This document shows positions 34,331 to 44,827 of a stretch of DNA of 64,000 bases, one piece after another (position 1 is the first letter of the stretch; each line of letters starts with the position of its first letter). The notes under the pieces were generated by a model. It did not search any database and was not told the origin of the DNA. It saw nothing but the letters and a program-made list of their open reading frames with translations. This DNA is from Lumbricus terrestris. Lineage: Eukaryota > Annelida > Clitellata > Crassiclitellata > Lumbricidae. The position numbers were made by a program, and so were the translations under genes. The stretch spans positions 46,282,253-46,346,252 of the forward strand of contig OX457043.1 of NCBI GenBank assembly GCA_949752735.1, written 5' to 3'.

Positions 34331-34958
34331 CCCTCAGTGTTCCACGGAGGTGATTCACACCAACACACAAGCCCCGGATGAAACTAAACTGCGCAGTTTC
34401 CCAGCTAGCCTTCGGCGCATAGACTCAGCTTCAATTTCCGCACACGTGACCCTCCCTCTTCCTTCGAGGCGTCAATCTAACGTCGCAATTTCGACACGTG
34501 CGAGTGTCGTGTGACAGAGTCTTTGTATCCTTCTCTTTACCTCTCTCCTATCTCATGTCCGTCTGGCCGAATTGCACTCACTCTCCATCAGGCATCGGTA
34601 CGTGGGCGGATTGTCCTTTTCCGTCCGTCTATCTTACCCCTCTCTTATCTGCCTGAATGTATCGCTTTGACACTTTGCATCATGCCGCTTGGTCGTCCGA
34701 AAATATCGCTGATGGCAGTCATTCAACTTCACCTCCTCCGTTTTGCTACAGCTCCCAGCTGCAGAGCGAGACGGGGAAGTTTATACAGCGAACGATTGCC
34801 AAAAACATCGACTGCGATTGTCGGTCGTTGAGATTCGTGTCAGACACGATATCAGAAATAAAATAATATTACCCGAGAACAGGCGCTCTATAAATGAAAA
34901 GATGGCGGATCCAAAATGGCGACCAGAAATTATAACCCAAATTATATGCCGCGTTACA

Positions 34959-35130
34959 TATATAAATATATATATATATATTATATATATATAATATATT
35001 ATATAGTATAAATATATTATATATCATAGTATATATATATATTATATATCATATTTATTATATATTTATTATATATAACATATATATTATATATAATATA
35101 TATATAATATATAACATATATATATATATG

Positions 35131-35192
<62 letters not shown>
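34959..35192. repeat. AT dinucleotide array at the LTR target site
   Basis: TATA-rich sequence, pure TA at 35137-35191. The LTR element inserted at its left edge. Confidence 0.95.
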
Positions 35193-35194
<2 letters not shown>

Positions 35195-35774
35195 AGAAGC
35201 CAAGCGACAGCCACCTGCTGCCATGACAGCCACCCGCAGCGCCAACGCGCATCATCTCTTACGCCCGGTTATGCGATTATATTATATTGCGATGCCTCGT
35301 GGACCGCAGAGTGCGTGATAAGCTGTGTAATACGAATCCAATTCGAACTGGTCCGACCAACAAGACTTCGTTTCTGGCATGTTATGCATGTGGCTGTTGT
35401 CAGTCGCCAGCTGTCCGCAGGAAATGCCGTCTGTCGGTCGTGGCGCGGATTCAGACCAGGATTTAGACGCATCACTCACTCGACCGAATCACTGATTCAG
35501 TGGCGGAGTGATGGGCGGCCGCTTAAATGTGTGTGCGTGTGTGTGTGTGTGTTTGTTTGTGTGACACTGAATTAGCTGCACTTGCTCGGTGCAAAGTGAA
35601 TGACATCCTGTAGGCTTATGTGCCTATGAATGATGTGGATGCTTTATACATGTGTATTGTACGTAGTTATTAAATGATATATATATATATACGCCATAAT
35701 TATATGCCATAATGTGCATTTATGAACATATTATATATTATAGGACCTATATATATTATATACATAAGCTTATA

Positions 35775-35778
<4 letters not shown>
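35193..35778. other. Intergenic sequence, nothing recognised
   Basis: A short GT run (35527-35562) and an AT run (35677-35690). No supported gene. Confidence 0.4.
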
Positions 35779-35860
<82 letters not shown>

Positions 35861-35871
35861 CGCGCGCGCGA
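35779..35871. repeat. GT then GC dinucleotide microsatellite
   Basis: Pure TG (35779-35852) turning into CG (35853-35870). Alternating purine-pyrimidine sequence of this kind favours Z-DNA. Confidence 0.97.
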
Positions 35872-36495
35872 TAATGCCGTATATTGTAATCTGTGTGACA
35901 GTATGTAGACCTGCATTCGGTACATTTTAAAGACTTGATCTTACATCATACATAAATCCATAACCTACATGCATACCGTGTTCTTCTTACAATATTATAG
36001 GACTATACATCTTAGACTACAGTATATTACTATAGAGTTTACATAATAAGTATGCAAAATTCATATCAATAGGGCAATACGTCTATAATATGTCCCCTAC
36101 ATTTCTGCAAACATGTACACAATTGTACATGCATAAAAATACATGATTTGTGGACCAGATGCCTCGAATTTCAGCTCTGCATATAAGCCGCCGTTGAATA
36201 AATATTTAGGCTACGTCAGCAGCAGACCTGACAGCATGATCTATACGCTCTCTTCGCTCGAGGGATCTTTATTACTTTCCTGAGGGTTTAATTTGTCATT
36301 CCGTGATGTTAATCTTGTTTGCCTCAGACTACCTGCTATGTGCCGGAGTTGAAGACACCCTTCTTGCAGCTAATTTGGCAGATCATAAACGCGTGGTGCG
36401 CCATGGGGTTTTATGGGGCTGCAGCAGAAGCGCAATAGTATGTAGGCCTATACAGATTTTGATGAGTGTTTAATCTAGTCCTCTGCTTGGGGGCG
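35872..36495. other. Intergenic sequence, nothing recognised
   Basis: No frame or element ends recognised. Confidence 0.4.
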
Positions 36496-36836
36496 AGGAA
36501 ATTCAAATTTCTGGGGAGGATAACACTCTGTAGTGTACAACACTTTTTCAACGCCTATATAATAGTAACACCGATCATGAAATGTAATATCGATGTAAAA
36601 AGCAGCTCTGAATTTTTTTCTGAGGAATGCCACTCATGGGTGCAGGTGAGCCTTCCCCTGGAGGTGCCTAGATTAAAATTCAGGTGGGGTGGATAACTCT
36701 CTTTTAGTGTATAACACTTTTTCGTCGTATAATAGTAACACTGTTCATGTAAGGTTAGGCCTATAGATGCAAAAAAGCAGCTCTGAAAATTTTCTGAGAT
36801 AGGAAATGTCAATCATTGGGAAATGTCAATCACACA
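36496..36836. repeat. ~172-bp tandem duplication
   Basis: Two diverged copies (about 36496-36668 and 36669-36836) share GTGTACAACACTTTTTC / GTGTATAACACTTTTTC, TATAATAGTAACAC and AAAGCAGCTCTGAA in the same order. Confidence 0.75.
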
Positions 36837-36954
36837 CAATCTCTGGAGGTACCTACATGTAGATTAAACACTGGATCGTGATAGACAGTCTATAGTTCTA
36901 CTTCGCCTTCTTTCAGAGAATTGACCAACATTGGACCATCTGTGTATACCATAG

Positions 36955-37420
36955 CAAGGCCGGTAGCGCATTGAATAACACGCTGGCGTAGAGAGCGAGA
37001 GATAGCGAGTTCGAGCCCCCGTAGGGCGGACATGCCTTGTAGGCTGTTATTAGCGCCGATTATTGCAGGTCTGTCTAGTAGTAATAATCTATTCAGCTAG
37101 TATAGTTAAGATTTGTGTATTCTGTGATCTACGTTCTTGTGCTTTGTATGTGCACTTGTTATAGCGCCCCTTCAAGCTCTCTACTCAGAGGCGCTCCCGA
37201 ATGCAGAGCGGACACTGCTTCGGAGTTTCACGCCGAAGTGCTGAGCAATTGTGAGTGAAGGACTTGCCCAAGGTCCTTACGCGGCGAGGTGGATTCGAAC
37301 CTCGAACCTTCCGGCTCCAAGGCAACGACGCCACCACTACACCACCGCGCCCTACAGAATTGTTTCAACTGCATAATTGTACACTGTTATAATATACCGG
37401 CTGCGGTCAGCGTCAGGCAA
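36955..37420 (+). mobile_element. SINE family B copy, split by a SINE A insertion
   Basis: Its head (GGTAGCGCATTGAATAACAC, then GAGTTCGAGCCCC) and body match the copy at 11462-11738. It breaks after ACGTTCTTGTG (about 37142) and resumes at AGAATTGTTTCAACTGCAT (about 37356). The intact copy reads straight through this point. The intervening ~210 bp is SINE A in reverse orientation. Confidence 0.8.
37150..37355 (-). mobile_element. tRNA-derived SINE, family A (nested in SINE B)
   Basis: Minus strand: head GGGCGCGGTGGTGTAGTGGT (A-box region), perfect B-box GGTTCGAATCC, body with AAGGACCTTGGGCAAGTCC, and a tail with GGGAGCGCCTCTGAGTAG followed by TTGAAGGGGCGCTATAAC. The tail resembles LINE 3' ends elsewhere in the window. 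It is near full length. Confidence 0.88.
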
Positions 37421-37888
37421 ACTATTTTGCTTGTGAACTGAAATTGCGGCATATGAAGTTGAAAGATTCATATCTTTTTATCCGTTCAACTTTGTCTCAT
37501 GAAATTTGGAATTATATTCTTGGTCCAATTCTCTAAATATTTGGAAAATTTTAGCGTGATATGTTACCAGGCATTAGAGATAATTATACGAAAAACAATT
37601 TGGCTTACTTTTTTGAATCACGGTGTATTATATAAATATTATATCATAATATACAATACATATCATATAATGCATAGGTCTGCATGCTGTGATGAAATAG
37701 CATTGGTCGTCAGCGAGCGCTTGTTTGAAAATAAGCGCTTGATTCATGGTCTGATTTGGCGCTTAGTTCGTCGCTCGAATCAAAAGCAGCGCCGTCAGCA
37801 GTCGCTTATGCTGTCGCTGCAGCGATTAGACTCAGCATCATGAAACGTCACGCAGAGGCAGATTAAAGACACGTAAATATATCATAGA

Positions 37889-38010
37889 CACACACACACA
37901 CACACGCACACAAACAAACACACACACGCACACACACACACACGCACACAAACAAACACACACACGCACACACACGCGCACACACATACGCGCACACGCA
38001 CACACGTATC
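37889..38010. repeat. CA microsatellite
   Basis: CA with CGCA and AACA variants, and an internal ~40-bp repetition. Confidence 0.93.
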
Positions 38011-38365
38011 AACAGCATAATTTTATATACACCGCTATATACCGCGTATATGTAATGCAACACCTCATACAATATGATACATTATGTAAGCGTGGGCCTA
38101 ATATACGCTGTGTGTGTCTGTGCAATGTGTGCATGCATGCGCGTGTGTAAAGAACGTTTATGCGCATTTTATACGCCTCTGTGTGGCGTTTCATATTGTA
38201 TATTATGGCCTATACATATTATACATACATCATATATATGCATGCTACATACATATATATATACATATATATATACGTTTCCACTGTCTTTCTTCCTCTC
38301 TGTCTGCATATGTCTGTATACGAGGATCAAACATACATAGTCAAGATAGGTATATATTGTTTGTA

Positions 38366-38577
38366 TATGTGCAATTGTTATAGCGCCCCTTCAGGCTCTC
38401 GCTACTCAGAGGCGCTCCCGAATGCAGAGCGGACACTGCATCGGAGTTTCACGCCGAAGCGCTGAGCAATTGTGAGTGAAGGACTTGCCCAAGATCCTTT
38501 CGCGGCGAGGTGGATTCGAACCTCGAACCTTCCGGCTTCAAGGCAACGACGCCACCACTACACCACCGCGCCCCACA
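38366..38577 (-). mobile_element. SINE family A copy
   Basis: Full-length minus-strand copy with the same head, B-box GGTTCGAATCC and GGCGCTATAACAATTGCAC tail as the copy at 37150, and only a few differences. Confidence 0.88.
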
Positions 38578-38639
38578 ATATGTAATATTTATGTATATAT
38601 GTATACGTATACATATATCTATATATACACACACACAAT

Positions 38640-38895
<256 letters not shown>

Positions 38896-38954
38896 ATGAT
38901 ATATGTCTGTATACGAGGATCAAACATATACATAGTCTAAAAACTCTAGATAGG

Positions 38955-39058
38955 TGTATATATATATATATATATATATATACGGATATTGAGGAACTGA
39001 CATGCAGAATGCCAGACAGCAGGAGACAGAAAGACTCAGAGAGACAGAAAGATAGAAC

Positions 39059-39094
<36 letters not shown>

Positions 39095-39113
39095 GAGAGA
39101 GAGACAGAGAGAA

Positions 39114-39144
<31 letters not shown>

Positions 39145-39205
39145 CAGAGAAAGAGGGAGAGAGAGAGTGAGTGAGACAGAGAAACAGAGAGAGAGACCAT
39201 AATTG
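38955..39205. repeat. TA run and GACA/GAGA array
   Basis: TA at 38957-38983, then a purine-rich CAGA/GAGA array to about 39200. Confidence 0.92.
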
Positions 39206-39654
39206 AGTGCATGCATTGGCTTTAGCGAACGAGCGAGTATAGGGCCTACAGTAACTGTATTATTTGTGCGAGCAAGTGAGCAAGCAAGCGAGCGAGTCAG
39301 TTGCAGTGATTGACAAGCACACAGAAATAGACAGAGACCTCAACGGACAGTATACGAAGCAGAGACAATGTGTGGGTGATGTACGAATATAATACCAGTG
39401 ATATTGAAAGCTGCAGCACAGAGGTATAATTTTCCGCGACAATGCAACATGAACACTGCATGAACAGTCGGTTTATAGAAAAAAAGCGAATAACCTAAGA
39501 GCGCATTTATTGAATGATTTGAATCTATGCCAGCGCCGCCGCCGCCGTCGTCGTCATGGTCACCGTTACCAAGTAATTTCGCGTGAAAACGGACGCACTT
39601 AATAATTGACTTCTCGCCTTTATTATAAGAATTTGACATCGCCGAAAAACGCCC

Positions 39655-40180
39655 AGCTCTTCTTCTTCTCGTTGCTGACTTGCTGTGTGGAGTGTCACGA
39701 GTGTGCACGCTTTTCTTCATCAGTTCCATGCACTATACCTTCTTCTTCTATATATGCTCGTTTTCTGTCTCTTTGCACCCCTTTCACTCCTCCGCCTCTT
39801 GTTCTTGTTCTTCTTCTTCTGCTTGCTTGTTTTTCTTCTTCTGCTTGCTCCTACTTCTACTTCATCTTTTTCTCTTCCCACCCACTTAACTCCTTTGCCT
39901 CTTTTTCCTGTTCTTCTTCTTCGTGCGCCCGCTACTATAATGTAAATCTTCGAGAATTTCTCAGCGCCCACAAAAGCCACGTCAGGGAGACCAGCTTATT
40001 CACCGGCGCTATACTCCTTCTGTTCCTGCCTCTGCTTACTTGCCTCCTCCTCATCCTCCTTTTCCCAGTTCTTCCTCGTGTTACTGATTATATTGCTCTT
40101 CATGTACCTCTGTTCTCCCATATAACATTGTTCGTCGGCTTTCTACTTCTTCTCCAAGTTCTCCTTCTTCTGGAATAGAA
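39655..40180. repeat. Pyrimidine-rich CTT tract
   Basis: TTCTTCTTC/CTCCTC-rich sequence. The 190-codon Leu/Ser/Phe frame on the plus strand is compositional. Confidence 0.7.
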
Positions 40181-40254
40181 GCACCACATTATCTTCTTCC
40201 GCACAATTCTTTTCCTATATTTAGCATTCATACCGTTCGCTTACTTTTACCTGG

Positions 40255-40399
40255 TAGCTTACCTGAATTGTGGAAATATAACTGGGGAGTTGGACTATGA
40301 TCCACCTGGAATTGGGGGTGTGAAAAAAAGACTTCACTATGGGCTCTAAGAAAGACTGGGGGTTGAAACCTCCCAACCACTCGGCAATTCTCATCCTGC
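40255..40399 (-). mobile_element. Diverged copy of the 10110 hAT MITE
   Basis: Read on the minus strand it starts CAGGATGAGAATTGCCG and continues through GGGAGGTTTCAACCCCCAG, TCTTTCTTAGAGCCCATAG and CCCCCAATTCCA in the order of the 10110 element. The other end (CTGAATTGTGG) has decayed. No convincing target duplication remains. Confidence 0.75.
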
Positions 40400-40744
40400 C
40401 TGATCCATCACACTCTGCCTGATGTTCAGCCTCATCTTCTGCCATTCAATCTACTGTCTCCCAAAAAGTGTCCTTCTCCTCTTCATCATCATCGTCGTCG
40501 TTCTTTCTTTTATATCACCTCCTCCAGTGTTATTTCTATTAACTGAAACTGTAAATGAAATAGCAGAATAACTGAAAAATCTATGCCAGTTAACTGTAAC
40601 TGAAACTGAAACTGAAAAATGTTGAATAACTGAAACTGTAATAGAAACTGAAAAACAATAACTGTATAACTGAAGAATCAAAAGGAGTTAACTTGAAAAT
40701 AAAACAAGTGCTTTTTCTATACATTTCTCACAACATAACTATTC

Positions 40745-40800
40745 AGAGGCGTTCTCAGTACGGAAACTTCGGGGGAGAAGAAATGCCTTTAAAGAACATG
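40745..40800 (-). pseudogene. LINE ORF2 C-terminal tail carried inside hAT copy 1
   Basis: On the minus strand the frame LKAFLLPRSFRTENASE ends in a stop, matching the ASE-stop endings of the LINE fragments at 46.1 and 59.0 kb. The second hAT copy keeps part of this tail, so it was inside the transposon before the copies separated. Confidence 0.6.
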
Positions 40801-40998
40801 AGACCAATGAAGAGAAACTAGTCATTAGTTGAGCCCTTACTGCCCCTTAGTGTATAGTATAGTAGTATGTTTGACTACTGCCTTTCTATAACATTTGTAA
40901 TTCTGCTATTACATGACAAGTTGATTAATCACTTTGAGGGGTGTTTCACTCGTTATCTTTTGGTTTGTGAACATATGTGACAGAGCTCCTATCCAGCT

Positions 40999-41169
40999 CT
41001 GGCCCTGATTGCAGAAGACTTCGTATCCGCGCCTGCTTCACAAGCATACGTTGAGCGCGTCTTCTCAGTTTGTGGGGACTTGTGTGCAAGAAAGCGAAAC
41101 AGATTAAGTGTAAACCTGGAACGTCGTGTGTTCCTTAAAGTCAACCGACAATATGTAAAATCAGATTGA
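40999..41169 (+). pseudogene. hAT transposase C-terminal dimerisation domain, copy 1
   Basis: Fifty-six codons and a stop. The peptide contains EDFVSAPASQAYVERVFSVC and ARKRNRLSVNLERRVFLK, the pattern of the hAT dimerisation domain (PF05699: a small-residue run, ERVFS, a basic RNRL and a hydrophobic end). There is no start codon and the catalytic core is absent, so it is a terminal remnant of a deleted transposase gene. Confidence 0.85.
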
Positions 41170-41499
41170 TCCCCTATTCAACTTTCTGGGAACTTTGCGC
41201 AATATGTGTGACTGTGATCAGTGTCTTAGTAGTTGTGACGTTTGAATATACACGTAATAACTGTAACTGAAACTGTAACTGAAAAATAAGAAATAACTGT
41301 AACTGAAACTAAAAAATCTCATCGCAGTTAACTGGAACTGAAACTGTAACTGAAAAATAAAAAAAATAGATAACTGTAACTGAAACTGTAACTGAAAAAC
41401 CATAACTGAAATAACACTGACCTCCTCTTTACCTCTGCTCTCCTTCCCACCTGCTTCCTTCCAACTTTTCTTCGTCCTATTCTTCCTGATCAACTTTCA

Positions 41500-41640
41500 C
41501 ATTCTCCCTCCCCATCCTCCTCCTTCTTCTCCTCCTCCTCCCCTCCTCCTCATTCTCCTAATCCTTCTCTTCCTCCTCCATCCTCCTCCTCTTTTTTCTC
41601 CTCCTCCTCCTCCTCCTCCTCCTCCTCCTCCTCCTCCTGC
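41500..41640. repeat. CTC/CTT pyrimidine microsatellite
   Basis: Degenerate, then pure CTC at 41598-41637. Confidence 0.9.
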
Positions 41641-42490
41641 TACAGCTCGCCCTCTTACAATCTATATACAAATCTAATGACTACTATCGCGCCATTATCA
41701 TAGCATGTCAAATACGTAAATGACTTGTCACTTAGGGAATATAATAATATCATCATCAAATAATTATCAGAATCTATTGAAAAGCCATTCCATATTTTGT
41801 GTCTATACACATTGCGAACAATGAACATGTTCCATTACAGATATTCTACTGAATCTACTCATAAGATAAAAGCAAGTTTGCCATTGAAGCTTGACGTCTC
41901 CAAGCTGTTGATAATAACTATGGTGAATGACACAATCCTATTTTAAACGTTTGAGCGCTGTATCGCTATACGGAGGCATGAAACATAGAGCGGCTGTCGC
42001 ATTACTCTTGAGGACAAAACTCTGCGTTCCTATATATACGAAAAATTTCCCTCTGTTCAAAACCCACTCGATTCGGATAGTGCATGTCTCAGGGATCCAT
42101 ATTGAGACCCTTTATTATTCTTGATTTATCATTTATATGCATGGTCTGTAGATCTTTATAGACTGTATAGCCTACCACAGGTATGGCCAATAAATCTGAG
42201 TTCTGCTTTTTTTTCGGTGACAGCAATGTCATTTTTAGTGATAACTAAATTGATGTGAACTTCTACAGAAAGTGAATAAGATCTAGAAGTCATATCAATC
42301 TGGTTTAAAGTCGCATTAGTCTTAACTCAATTTGAGAATATAAGTATTTTACGCTGTTCCGTGCTCGTCACCATAAGCCTACTCCCCAACAAGCGCTGGA
42401 TAAAATTATCTTATGTATACAAAGAACTCGTGCTAACAGAACTCGCTAAATTTCTTTGCTAAATATTATAGATCAGTACATTGATGGATT
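41641..42490. other. Intergenic sequence, nothing recognised
   Basis: AT-rich with no frame over about 65 codons. Confidence 0.45.
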
Positions 42491-42495
42491 GAGCA

Positions 42496-42748
42496 TATCA
42501 ATCAATCAATCAATCAATCAGTCAATCAATCCATCAGTCAATCAATCCATCAGTCAATCAATCCGACAGTCTGTCGGTCAATCAGTCAATCAATCAATCA
42601 ATCATCCAATCAGTGAGTCAGTCAATCAATCAATCAACCAATCAGTGAGTCAATCAATCAATCAACCAATCAGTGAGTCAATCAATCAATCAACCCATCA
42701 GTGAGTCAATCAATCAACCAATCAGTGAGTCAGTCAATCAATCAATTG
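42496..42748. repeat. ATCA/CAATCAGT array
   Basis: AATC units with an overlaid 30-40-bp repeat including CCAATCAGTGAGTCA (near 42605, 42638, 42665, 42692 and 42718). Confidence 0.93.
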
Positions 42749-42886
42749 TCGTTCATTTAAGCACAATAAATAAATAAAAAATAAAATTTAAAAATAAGCA
42801 GGCAGAGACGCAACTTGTAATATGTTCTTAAGAAAATATAAATAATGAAATCGGGTGCACGAACCTATACAAAGTAGCTTCCGATT

Positions 42887-43060
42887 GAACGATAAAATGA
42901 ACAATTCGCCATAAGCTTATTGATAATTTTGAGATTCGTATACATATATAGCATGAGTCCACCTCATTATCATTATCCACCTCATTATCATTAGACTCAT
43001 CTTCCGAATCTCAAAATCGGCTATAGGCTTACTGCGAATAATTGTTCACTTTATCGTTGG
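42887..43060. repeat. Inverted repeat, ~54-bp arms
   Basis: Arm 42887-42938 (GAACGATAAAATGAACAATT to TTTTGAGATTCG) pairs with 43005-43060 (CGAATCTCAAAATCGG to TTGTTCACTTTATCGTTGG). The ~66-bp loop contains a CCACCTCATTATCATTA direct repeat. Possibly a small MITE; no duplication of the flanks was seen. Confidence 0.75.
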
Positions 43061-43510
43061 AGTAAGACATAGCGTATCACTTATTGAGTACAGAATAAAT
43101 ATAATATAGGACTCAATCGGTTGCTTTACTTACAGATCATGTCACGACTGTGGATGCCATTATTGCATGTCTTTTGTAATGATCGATCCCAATGTTCTCG
43201 GCTGTTGCTTCGGAGGCTTTCATAGATATATGCATCATGGATTACACACAGCCAAAGCATAATATTCATTTGGTTTATTTACGACGGCAATCGTATTGAT
43301 CGCTTAACCGTATTAATGGAAAAGGCAGAGTCATGCAATTATAGAGGACTTAGGTGTGTCCTCGTAGGATTGTCCTGTTGACGACATTAACCGATACACA
43401 TTCAACAGTTCTGGACAAGTAACGAGTTTGTTTTGCTGTATAAGTTCTGCTGTATATATATACGAGACAATAGACAGCTTGGACTATAAGTATATGTGTA
43501 CTATGTAGGC
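43061..43510. other. Intergenic sequence, nothing recognised
   Basis: Mixed composition, no supported feature. Confidence 0.4.
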
Positions 43511-43515
43511 CTAAT

Positions 43516-43659
43516 CGGAGTTTCACACCGAAGCGCTGAGCAATTGCGAGTGAAGGACTTGCCCAAGGTCCCTATACACGGCGACTCAAGGTGGATTCGA
43601 GCCTGCAACCCTACGGCTGCAGGGCAACGAACATCCCCACTACATCACCGCGCCCCACA
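43516..43659 (-). mobile_element. SINE family A copy, 3'-truncated
   Basis: Minus strand from the head (GGGGCGCGGTGATGTAGTGG) through a GCTCGAATCC B-box to GAAACTCCG. The LINE-like tail is missing. The usual order is otherwise kept. Confidence 0.85.
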
Positions 43660-43919
43660 AGTATAGGCCTATGCATATACCATAATTACACCGTTAATTT
43701 AATACGTGTCACTATCGAACTTTTCTTCCTTCTCTCTTCCGTAAGGCGTGTGTCGACTGCGAGGCCTCAAAACGACATCTCCGAATCGTTATGTCATTCG
43801 TTTTGTCCCCGGCTTCGTTTTTGCCCATGCGCGGTGTCCTTTGACCTCCCATCACGTTCTCCATGGACCCATGTCTTCGGCTGTCTCCCGCTATGCTTCT
43901 TATTCCCTCCATATGACAA

Positions 43920-43921
<2 letters not shown>

Positions 43922-43997
<76 letters not shown>
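43922..43997. repeat. AT dinucleotide microsatellite
   Basis: Pure TA. Confidence 0.98.
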
Positions 43998-44000
<3 letters not shown>

Positions 44001-44322
44001 GGTAATCTCTTACCTGCCTTCCTGGTTCCATAAACCCAACCAAGTATACGGAGGTCTAAGTCTTATTTTCCTGGGGTTATCTATAATATTGTCTCCCTAT
44101 ATGTCCCAGCTCCACCTCTCGCCACAAATGTCATCATACCACGCATCCTGTCTCGCCCTGTATTCTTCTTTGGCCAGAGCATTTCCGCAAACCAACGGTC
44201 TCCGTCCATTCTCCTTTCTCTGCAGGCACCTCTGATCCACATGACAATAATTGCCAGTCTTCAATCGATAGCACCAAGCGAGGGGCTGGTTCGTGGTCCT
44301 ACTCCTCAGTGATCTTCTCAAG
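43998..44322. other. Unassigned sequence with a 74-codon minus ORF
   Basis: The minus frame 44097-44321 is protein-like in composition (charged, four Cys, four Trp) but opens with TTG, has no ATG near its start and matches no family I know. Confidence 0.3.
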
Positions 44323-44599
44323 CAGTGGCGTAGACAAGGGGGGTTTCAGGATTAAACCACCCCCATTGATCTAAGAAAAAAGCTTTTTTAAAGGTTATTT
44401 ATCCACCTAAATAAGAAAAAACAAAACAATTGCTTGTAGTAACAATTATTGTTTTTTTTACTGTGTTCCCTTTATTACTTTATTCCCTTTTTATTTGCTG
44501 TAATACTGTTGGGTTGGTGTCAGAAAGGGCATCCGGTCAGGCCATAAAATCCCCCAAACCCCCTCCCCATTCCATCATAAATTCCTGGCTACGCCACTG
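44323..44599 (+). mobile_element. hAT-type MITE, CAGTGGCGTAG family, copy 1 (277 bp)
   Basis: Left end CAGTGGCGTAGACAAGG and right end GGCTACGCCACTG form an 11-bp inverted repeat. Flanks TTCTCAAG (44315-44322) and TTTTCAAG (44600-44607) agree at 7 of 8 positions, so an 8-bp target duplication with one later mutation is likely. The interior matches 48998-49264 over its length (AAACAAAACA, TATTCCCTTT, ACTGTTGGGTTGGTGTCAG). Confidence 0.85.
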
Positions 44600-44827
44600 T
44601 TTTCAAGGGATACTCTTGTACTTCCTTGTACTATACCAAGAGCAGGACGTATTTGATCACCTCCCTGGTCAATCTATCGCTCTATAGCCAATCGGTTACC
44701 GTGTCCAGTTGCAAAGCAGAGCTGAGATAAATCGTCGAATTCGATCAATTCCCGCAGATCCGTCGTTAATCATAACCACCGATCGATCATCTCTGATTGG
44801 TCGGCTTAAAATAGACCGACCTTTGAC

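Larger units (their letters stand above)
27169..34958 (-). mobile_element. Gag-only (pol-less) Ty3/gypsy-like LTR retrotransposon
   Basis: Total 7790 bp, oriented on the minus strand. Two direct LTRs of exactly 2181 bp (32778-34958 is the 5' LTR, 27169-29349 the 3' LTR) each begin TGTAACG and end CGTTACA read on either strand. I counted only about four differences by eye. Next to the 5' LTR is a PBS-like TGGTACCAGAAGTGGGGT. Next to the 3' LTR is a purine-rich AAAGGTGGGGGGTGAATAG. The target lies in AT repeats: TATATA (27163-27168) on one side and TATATA (34959-34964) on the other, compatible with a 4-6-bp duplication. The internal region is only 3.4 kb and carries the end of Gag, then 1.1 kb of sequence without open frames. 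No protease, RT, RNase H or integrase is seen. Confidence 0.92.
32778..34958 (-). repeat. 5' LTR (2181 bp)
   Basis: Read on the minus strand it opens TGTAACGCGG and closes CGTTACA. A TATA box (TATATAAG, 34056-34049) puts a likely start site near 34020-34030, leaving about 930 bp of U3. Downstream, R/U5 contains the Gag start codon at 33521. U3 holds several imperfect 45-70-bp repeats around AAAGTTCTGACCG-type cores (34028-34330). At its outer end lies a GATGGCGGATCC / AAAATGGCGACC doublet (34901-34924). Confidence 0.92.
40525..41419 (+). mobile_element. hAT transposon relic, copy 1 (895 bp)
   Basis: Ends CAGTGTTATTTC and GAAATAACACTG are exact 12-bp inverted repeats. A perfect 8-bp duplication ACCTCCTC flanks them (40517-40524 and 41420-41427). 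Both subterminal regions are packed with AACTGTAACTGAAAC-type repeats. Inside are a minus-strand LINE 3'-end remnant (about 40745-40800) and the last 56 codons of a hAT transposase (40999-41169). A second copy lies at 44828-45734. Confidence 0.93.

Noticed and set aside
37260..37355. tRNA gene candidates suggested by B-box GGTTCGAATCC and A-box-like motifs
   Set aside because: The same head recurs at six loci with a fixed ~200-bp body and LINE-like tail, so they are SINEs. The sequences do not keep a full cloverleaf.
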